10,420 nt of DNA from the NCBI GenBank assembly GCA_900128585.1, contig LT642820.1:1-10420 (forward strand), written 5' to 3'. The notes beneath the pieces were generated by a model, which did no database searches, was not told where the DNA came from, and saw only the letters and a list, made by a program, of their open reading frames with translations. The first letter of the stretch is position 1. Every line of letters begins with the position of its first letter. This stretch comes from Stramenopiles sp. TOSAG23-3. Its lineage: Eukaryota; Sar. The translations under genes and the position numbers were made by a program. Below are positions 1 through 5,309 of the stretch, one piece after another.

Positions 1-79
1 AAAGAAGGAAAGAAGGAAAGAAGGAAAGAAGGAAAGAAGGAAAGAAGGAAAGAAGGAAAGAAGGAAAGAAGGAAAGAAG
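1..79. repeat. 8-bp tandem repeat (AAAGAAGG)n at the window edge
   Basis: The unit AAAGAAGG is repeated almost ten times without interruption from base 1 to about base 79, then degenerates into AAGGAGG. It begins at the first base, so the real array may extend to the left. The tract is entirely purine on the + strand. Nothing suggests a function. Confidence 0.95.
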
Positions 80-647
80 AAGGAGGACAAAAAAGGTTGT
101 GGGGGGAGGGGTAATTTATTTGGGTAATTAGTTGTCTATTTTATTTACAAGAAGAGATACGGTAGGTATTATATTCATAGAATGGGTCAAGCAAGGTAAA
201 AAGTAAAAAAATCAATCTCTAACCAAAGACTACAGGCAAATAGCATTATTAAAAAGTGCAAAATATCTTTTCTGAAGGAAGAATAATTATTATATTAAAA
301 AATGCCCCCCCCCCCATTTCTTCCTCCTCTATTATACCGGTACTGTGGTGTTATGTCTGTATGAGTAATAAATATAATAATATTTTTTTTTTTTCAACAA
401 AAAAAAAAAAGTATGTTGTGTGTGTTGTGTTGAAGTTTTATTTCTTTTTACTTTGGTTTCCAAAAGATATTTTGTAGTTGTGATAACAAGTGGTCTTCTT
501 TCTATCTTAGATAATAGAAAACCGCGTGATTGAAATATAACGAAACACAAGCAAACCTTTCTATATCATTACTGTAGTAGCATTGACATTTCAAATTAAC
601 TGTAACGCACAACTATTATTGCTTTTCAAAAAACGATTCTGCCAAAA
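80..647. other. AT-rich intergenic region, 5' flank of the TMEM198-like gene
   Basis: No convincing gene is visible. The stretch holds a run of 11 C (305-315), a T12-CAAC-A12 palindrome (383-410) and GT-rich sequence just after it. The short frames that cross it encode low-complexity Phe/Lys/Ile-rich peptides and are not credible. From about 540 to 647 no ATG occurs on the + strand, so 648 is the first ATG of the probable leader. A weak TATA-like string (TATAAC, 536-541) lies about 110 bases upstream of that ATG. Confidence 0.7.
383..410. repeat. T12-CAAC-A12 perfect inverted repeat
   Basis: Twelve T (383-394), the four bases CAAC, then twelve A (399-410). The arms are perfectly complementary and could form a 12-bp stem with a 4-base loop. 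It lies about 240 bases upstream of the next gene. The arms are homopolymers, so slippage is a sufficient explanation. Confidence 0.85.
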
Positions 648-1469
648 ATGAACCCTCCTCAAAGCGGCTTTGATCCAAGTCAGTGCAACATTGAAAACTT
701 AGGGGAAGACGCCAAAATTATCACAACGATTGGTTGCATTCTTCTGCTTCTTATTGGTCCAATCTTATGCTTTTACGGGTATAGGTTCTTTAAAATCGCA
801 CTCTTTGTTATTGGTGGTGCCCCTTGGGGCGTGATGACTTATTATGTAACTTGCGCCACGGCGTCAAACAGTATCGGAAGTGTGTCGTCCTCGCCGATGC
901 TTTATGGTGTTATTGCATTTATCCTCATGGGGTCATTAATGGTATGCTGCTGGTACTTTACGTTGTGGCTCATTGGCTTTAGTCTAGGTGCTTCGACGGC
1001 GATACTCCTGTATATCGCGGTGGCAGCGAAGGATGGCGACTTCAACCTTATGTCTAATACTGCCACAATTGCACAAGTCGTTGCGTTGGTCGTTGGCTGT
1101 GGTTGCGGTTTTGTCGCCATCAAAATTCAAAAAATGGCAATTATTGTACTAACATCAGTTATTGGGTCATACTATGCGTTATTATCAATTTCCCATCTTG
1201 CAAAAGCGGAGAATTTTCCTTCACCGCAAGCGTTGGTGCAAGGCCAAGCTGGTGGAGGGGGCTGGGTTGCCGGCACAGTGATCCTTGCAGTGATTGGAGT
1301 TTTCGTCCAGTACAAGAAGACTGCAAAGGACTATGATCACACGAAAGCGACGTGGAAAGGAGAAAAGACTGTGCTTATTATTCAGCAACAACAAGAAGGG
1401 TTGTTGCCTGTTGCAACAGATAATTTTATCACCCAACGCCATAATGGCAACGACTACAGAACAATGTAA
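648..1469 (+). CDS. Seven-TM membrane protein, TMEM198/TM7SF3-like (DUF4203 type)
   Basis: The 273-residue product is dominated by hydrophobic helices at roughly residues 24-42, 47-68, 86-104, 106-126, 142-158, 163-183 and 206-221, giving seven predicted membrane spans. A short polar N-terminus (1-23) and a hydrophilic tail (222-273) flank them. The segment around residues 41-56 (CFYGYRFFKIALF, with a following Gly-rich turn) resembles the first-helix region of TMEM198 and TM7SF3 family proteins, where a GYR-F-K pattern is typical. Animal TMEM198 takes part in Wnt/LRP6 signalling; that role should not be carried over to a protist. The start is the first ATG in the leader, in a favourable context (A at -3), and the frame ends in TAA. 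GC is lower than in the other genes (42% and 50% in two 60-base samples). The family call rests on topology and one motif and is less certain than the coding call. Confidence 0.8.
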   Translation: MNPPQSGFDPSQCNIENLGEDAKIITTIGCILLLLIGPILCFYGYRFFKIALFVIGGAPWGVMTYYVTCATASNSIGSVSSSPMLYGVIAFILMGSLMVCCWYFTLWLIGFSLGASTAILLYIAVAAKDGDFNLMSNTATIAQVVALVVGCGCGFVAIKIQKMAIIVLTSVIGSYYALLSISHLAKAENFPSPQALVQGQAGGGGWVAGTVILAVIGVFVQYKKTAKDYDHTKATWKGEKTVLIIQQQQEGLLPVATDNFITQRHNGNDYRTM

Positions 1470-1723
1470 ACTGGATCACAAAGCCAACGGTGGAATCGCA
1501 TTTCTTTTGGAAACTTCGCGTACAATTAAGATACTGCTGAGCGTTTTATATAAAAAACTTACAAAAAACTTCCCTCAATGAAAGATTTAATATTGTCGCA
1601 AATCACAAAATATTAAAACCTGAGAATTAAAGAGTTCTTACTTTCTTTTTTACTCCACACTTCGTAACAACCACAACAAAAACTACCCTCGTTTTATAAA
1701 TAAAGTTTAATCTATATAAAGTT

Positions 1724-1756
1724 ATTTAAAATGAGAGTTTCATTTAAAATGAGAGT
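1724..1756. repeat. Direct repeat pair, 15 bp, 18-bp period
   Basis: The 15-mer ATTTAAAATGAGAGT occurs at 1724-1738 and again at 1742-1756, separated by three bases. The copies are identical, which suggests a recent local duplication. Confidence 0.9.
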
Positions 1757-1861
1757 CTTAAAACATACTAATATTAATTTTGTTTTTAAAGTGACTGGGG
1801 CATAAAAAATGTAAATATTGTTTTTTAGTTTTTACGTAGTTTTTTTTGAGAAATTTATATT

Positions 1862-1910
1862 AAATAACAGCCAATTTTCTTGTTTAAAATAACAGCCAAT
1901 TTTCTTGTTT
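1862..1910. repeat. Direct repeat pair, 24 bp, 25-bp period
   Basis: A 24-base unit containing AACAGCCAATTTTCTTG occurs at 1862-1885 and identically at 1887-1910, with one base between. It lies 27 bases past the stop codon of the - strand gene and would therefore fall in that gene's 3' UTR or at its cleavage region. Confidence 0.92.
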
Positions 1911-1936
1911 TTAAAGTCTTACGAAATACTAACTTT

Positions 1937-4645
1937 CTAGCACTCACATTTTCCGACGGATTGGCAGCAAAAGAGGCACGTGTCCTCGGCGTCGTTGTCT
2001 GCGGCTGGGGCACTTGGCCCGCCAAAGCCACCATCCTTTGGATCGCGCGCCATGCTTCTTTTCTGCGCCTTCCCCTTTTGCTTTTTGTTCTGTCCCTGTG
2101 GGAGTTTTTTGAACGCTACATTCTTGAATACGTCGTTCGTAATGCTCTTGCGCAACTCCTCCCGCGCAATTTGGCGAGATGCGTACTCGTGAAAACAACC
2201 CTTGCAGACCATGGCCATGTCTCCTAGCCGGTACCGATCGCTGACGTTCACGGACGTCTCCGTCACCGCCCACCGCTTGGACGGACGAAGGCGGGAGGCG
2301 GCATGCTCCAGGGCGAGCAACTTGTAAGGCATCTGTAGAAACGGAGCGCCGTGTATCTGTTGTGGGCTGCAAAATCTACCAGGGCACTTTTTTTTGCCTC
2401 CTTTTCTACTACTTTTTCGCTCCGCTCCAACGCTTGTTCGTGGCCGGCGCTGCGGCTCTGCCGGCAGTGCGCAAGCGCGTCCCCTGGCGTTGCTGTAGTC
2501 GCAAGGAAGCAGTTTTCGCTTCATTTTTTCCAAATGTTTGTTCTTTTTCACAAAACTTGGTTTGGATCGCCTTGGACCTGGGTTTGGCGCAGTGCTTGCG
2601 CGAAGTTGTGGCAAGGAAGAATCGAGCTCGTCCAGGGCCGCCGTCAGCTCCGGGAGTTTTCTCCATCCAGCCTTCTCCTGCACAGAGAATGCCGCCACAC
2701 GGTGCAGCACCCAGTCGTGGCTCACCGACTTGCCTTTTCTCGTGCTTTTTTCTACGATAAAGTCCAGCACCAAGTCCTCTAGCTGCCGGTTCGTCCCTTT
2801 GGTTATGGTACGCTCCATCTCATGTATCATTCGCGTCAGGGGTCCCTCGATCAGACGCAGGTGCCTTCCAATTAACTTCTTCACGACGACCCTGTCCTTC
2901 AGCACCGCGTCCCCGTCGCCGACAAAATCTTCGATCTCTACCGTGAAGGCCGACGAGCCCACGTCTGCCTTGTTCTTGACGGAAAAGAATTGAATTGCTT
3001 TCTGTTGCCTCCAAACTGCCCGGACAATTCGCATTGCGTACTTCTTCTTCTGCTCCTCTGGCTGCCCAGTCGCTTGGCCCTGGTCCACAGCGGCCCCGGG
3101 CGCTTGCAACTGCCGCGCCAGCGACAGAGCGTCTTTCGAGAATTTCTGAATCACCGCATACGCCGTTGCGTACGTGCGCGCCTGAGGGCAGTCCAAAATT
3201 TCAAAGATGGCCCCCTGTATCTGAGCGGCCGTGAAGAGGGGCTGAACCGTGATGTTCGAGTCGGATTTGCTGCGTTTGGACAGCAGCGCCTTCGGTACAC
3301 CCTCTTCCCCTGGATGCTCGCCCTGGCACTCTACGGGCGGGGCCAGGTGGGCCACGAACGCTGCCATAAAGTCCCGCACTTCGTCACTCGAGGTAAATTC
3401 CAAGCGTCTCATGCCGTCGTGCGCTTGGTACATCCAGAGCCAGAGCGGCGCGCCCCCTTCGTAAGAGTACACGAGCGTTGCGGGCATCTTGATGTACTTC
3501 CAGTTCTCCACAAATGCAGCAAACGACATGCTGCTTCGAAAGTATTGCATGTAAAACTCCATCCCGGGCCGCACTGCGGTCCTTTCGTACGACCGACCAG
3601 AGAAACAGACGTCGGCGGGATCGCGAAGCAGACGGTTTCTTCCTCGACCGCTGCTGCCGCGACTTGTGGCGCTTGACTCTGAAGATCGAAACGTGGTCGC
3701 TGTCCTTTCCGTGCTTGCTGCGCTCCCTGCCTGCCGGTCCATGGTGTCCCCGGCAGCTGCGCCCCCCTCCCTGCGGTGCTGCAGAGCCGGGGTATTCAGG
3801 GTAGGAACCGTTGGTTTGGGACCTTCTGTTTCTTCGTTGTTGGGGAGAATGCGAAGCCCGCTCGACGATATTGAGGTCGGTCTCTTCGCTCCCTGTCGTG
3901 CTGGATGCCCGACCTTTTGCTTTCTGTCCCTGGAGCTCTCCGCCTTCTGCATAAAGAACATGTTCTTTGCCTTCTTGATGTCCCTGTCAATTCTTTCCTG
4001 CATGGAGAGCTTTGGCGGAACGAACTGTTTGTTGCTCAGACGATTCAAATTTTTGGATGTCAACGGCTCCTTCTTTCTCACGGCCTTTTCCCTGGTTTTC
4101 TTGCCCGCGCTAGCCCCGATCTTTTTCTTGCTGTGCATACGGTGTAAACCCATGGTCTTCTTCGTGTGCCGAACCACCAATTTTCCGCGGCTGCTCGGGC
4201 GCTTTTCTTCCCAGTTCGCATCGTCGCTGGTTAACATTTGCAGCTCGCTGGTCAAGTTTCTACCCTTCGTTGGGCTCGACAGCGTTGGCTCAGGGCTGGT
4301 AATCAATGCGTTTTCGTCGTACGCAAAATCCTTTCTCCTCCTTTCTTTTCTTCGCTCCGCCAACGGCGTGATCGGATAGCCTAACTCTTTCTTTCGCTTC
4401 GTCCGCATGTCCCCAATGTCTCGCTTCAAGTTCGACACGTCTCCGCCCAACTTTGCGAGCAGCTTTCGCGCCTTGTTCCGATACCCCAGGGAACCGTTCG
4501 ATTGAAAACCGCTCGCCAGCTCCATTTTGTCGGAAAGCTTTAACGCCGCCCGGTTCCGTTGCTCTGTGTTCTTAGCATTTAGAATTTCTTTCCTGGCCTG
4601 CTGGAGCCCAGAGTGAGACGTATCGCTCAATATACGAAACCTCAT
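1937..4645 (-). CDS. Unrecognised 902-aa basic protein with C-terminal cysteine motifs
   Basis: I do not recognise this protein. Residues 1-250 are rich in Lys and Arg with a likely nuclear-type basic cluster at 98-105 (RRKERRRK). Residues 250-340 are Ser/Thr/Gly-rich and probably disordered. Residues 342-436 look folded and aromatic-rich (EFYMQYF, WLWMYQ). Residues 470-515 and 530-680 are probably mostly helical. Residues 690-753 are basic again. Near the C-terminus stand CPGRFC (754-759), MPYKL (772-776) and CKGC (814-817), followed by a terminal cluster, C890, C893, C894, C900 and C902. Nine of the 14 cysteines lie in the last 150 residues, suggesting one or two small zinc-binding units. 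The ATG at 4645 has G at -3. The frame is intact for 2.7 kb, GC-rich and ends in TAG. It is transcribed in the same direction as the ALIX gene, 664 bases downstream, too far for a shared message to be assumed. Confidence 0.85.
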   Translation of the reverse strand: MRFRILSDTSHSGLQQARKEILNAKNTEQRNRAALKLSDKMELASGFQSNGSLGYRNKARKLLAKLGGDVSNLKRDIGDMRTKRKKELGYPITPLAERRKERRRKDFAYDENALITSPEPTLSSPTKGRNLTSELQMLTSDDANWEEKRPSSRGKLVVRHTKKTMGLHRMHSKKKIGASAGKKTREKAVRKKEPLTSKNLNRLSNKQFVPPKLSMQERIDRDIKKAKNMFFMQKAESSRDRKQKVGHPARQGAKRPTSISSSGLRILPNNEETEGPKPTVPTLNTPALQHRREGGAAAGDTMDRQAGSAASTERTATTFRSSESSATSRGSSGRGRNRLLRDPADVCFSGRSYERTAVRPGMEFYMQYFRSSMSFAAFVENWKYIKMPATLVYSYEGGAPLWLWMYQAHDGMRRLEFTSSDEVRDFMAAFVAHLAPPVECQGEHPGEEGVPKALLSKRSKSDSNITVQPLFTAAQIQGAIFEILDCPQARTYATAYAVIQKFSKDALSLARQLQAPGAAVDQGQATGQPEEQKKKYAMRIVRAVWRQQKAIQFFSVKNKADVGSSAFTVEIEDFVGDGDAVLKDRVVVKKLIGRHLRLIEGPLTRMIHEMERTITKGTNRQLEDLVLDFIVEKSTRKGKSVSHDWVLHRVAAFSVQEKAGWRKLPELTAALDELDSSLPQLRASTAPNPGPRRSKPSFVKKNKHLEKMKRKLLPCDYSNARGRACALPAEPQRRPRTSVGAERKSSRKGGKKKCPGRFCSPQQIHGAPFLQMPYKLLALEHAASRLRPSKRWAVTETSVNVSDRYRLGDMAMVCKGCFHEYASRQIAREELRKSITNDVFKNVAFKKLPQGQNKKQKGKAQKRSMARDPKDGGFGGPSAPAADNDAEDTCLFCCQSVGKCEC

Positions 4646-4680
4646 TGCAGTCTACTACGCTCGCCTTCCCTCGCTCGCAT
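4642..4680 (-). other. 12-codon upstream ORF overlapping the orphan gene's start (ATGA)
   Basis: On the - strand an ATG at 4680-4678 opens a frame of 12 codons (MRAREGERSRLQ) that ends in TGA at 4644-4642. The TGA shares two bases with the main ATG at 4645-4643, making the overlap ATGA. It is the first ATG downstream of the candidate TATA box at 4769-4774. Its context is poor (T at -3, C at +4), so scanning ribosomes may often pass it. It matters only if transcription starts upstream of 4680, which the sequence cannot prove. Confidence 0.45.
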
Positions 4681-4768
4681 ACAACGTCGTATGTCTCTAT
4701 GTCTAAAACGAAACTCCGCTTTTCTTCCTGGTTTGTAATCAATTTGAAGATAGCAAATAGTGGTTCTG

Positions 4769-4774
4769 TTTATA
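4769..4774 (-). promoter_or_regulatory. Candidate TATA box for the 902-aa gene
   Basis: TATAAA reads on the - strand within the string GTTTTTATAAAC, about 124 bases upstream of the ATG at 4645. The bases between are GC-richer than the flank and look like a leader. The background is AT-rich, so chance is a real alternative. Confidence 0.35.
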
Positions 4775-4825
4775 AAAACCGTTTTGTTGCCCCCAATGTT
4801 ACTTTGCTCGTGGTATTTTCTGGTA

Positions 4826-4947
4826 GTTTGTTTGGTTTGTTTCTTTTCTTTCTTTCTCTTCTTTCTTTTTTGTTCTTTCTTTCTCGTTTTTTGTTGTTTT
4901 TTTTGTTGTCATTGTTTTGTTGTTTGTTGTTTGGTTATTTTTTTTGG
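4826..4947. repeat. T-rich low-complexity tract (TTTC/TTG repeats)
   Basis: About 120 bases are almost pure T with interspersed C and G on the + strand: first TTTC-type pyrimidine repeats, then TTG-type repeats. On the transcribed - strand this is an A-rich tract roughly 180-300 bases upstream of the orphan gene's ATG. Such tracts can keep promoters nucleosome-poor, but that is inference. Confidence 0.8.
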
Positions 4948-5239
4948 TAACGGTCGCCTTTTCTTTACTCCTCGATTTACACTTTACACTGAACAACACC
5001 AACACCCTTTTTTATACTATTTACCTGTATATACTCATTCATTTTGGAACTAACGGTTAGCCTACGAATTCAGTATAGAGATTATTTATAAATTAAAACC
5101 TATTTTGAAAGAAAACAAATATACTCTATCGAAATAATGTATACTAAAAATATACTTATCAGAAGAACATTCTTTTGCTTCTTCTAATATTTCATTGACC
5201 GTCGTCTAGGACTACACCGGAATGTTAAAAAATTGTCCA

Positions 5240-5245
5240 TTTATT
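5240..5245 (-). terminator. Candidate poly(A) signal AATAAA of the ALIX gene
   Basis: TTTATT on the + strand is AATAAA on the - strand, about 65-70 bases past the TAA at 5310. Position and orientation suit the 3' end of the ALIX message. Confidence 0.4.
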
Positions 5246-5309
5246 ATTATCTATTTACAAAATACACACAGAGACCCGGTGAGAGAGACCAGACACACGT
5301 GTCCTCTTT

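Larger units (their letters stand above)
1470..1936. other. Convergent 3' spacer between the TMEM198-like and orphan genes
   Basis: The 467-base AT-rich spacer lies between two genes that point at each other, so it should hold both 3' ends. Candidate poly(A) signals for the + gene are ATTAAA at 1612-1617 and AATAAA at 1699-1704. Both are rather far (about 145 and 230 bases) from the stop, so neither is firm. Two tight direct-repeat pairs (1724-1756 and 1862-1910) occupy part of it. No coding sequence is visible. Confidence 0.7.
4646..5309. other. Spacer between two same-strand genes
   Basis: This 664-base region carries the leader and promoter of the - strand orphan gene (right flank of 4645) and the 3' end of the ALIX gene (left flank of 5310). 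It contains the T-rich tract at 4826-4947. From about 5,060 to 5,220 the sequence is plain AT-rich DNA. A low-complexity + strand frame through 4,645-4,950 encodes only Phe/Leu/Val-rich peptide from the T tract and is not a gene. Confidence 0.7.

Noticed and set aside
256-550. Short frames of about 73 codons on both strands
   Set aside because: Their composition is that of homopolymer and AT-rich spacer; they lack ATG starts in good context or any recognisable motif.
2990-4379. Two + strand frames of about 230 codons opposite the 902-residue gene
   Set aside because: The - strand frame is longer, unbroken for 2.7 kb and has a coherent domain-like layout. I cannot name its family, so the choice rests on length and layout, but the + frames begin and end at arbitrary points.
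4645-5053. + strand frames rich in Phe, Leu and Val
   Set aside because: They are translations of a T-rich low-complexity tract and only imitate membrane helices.
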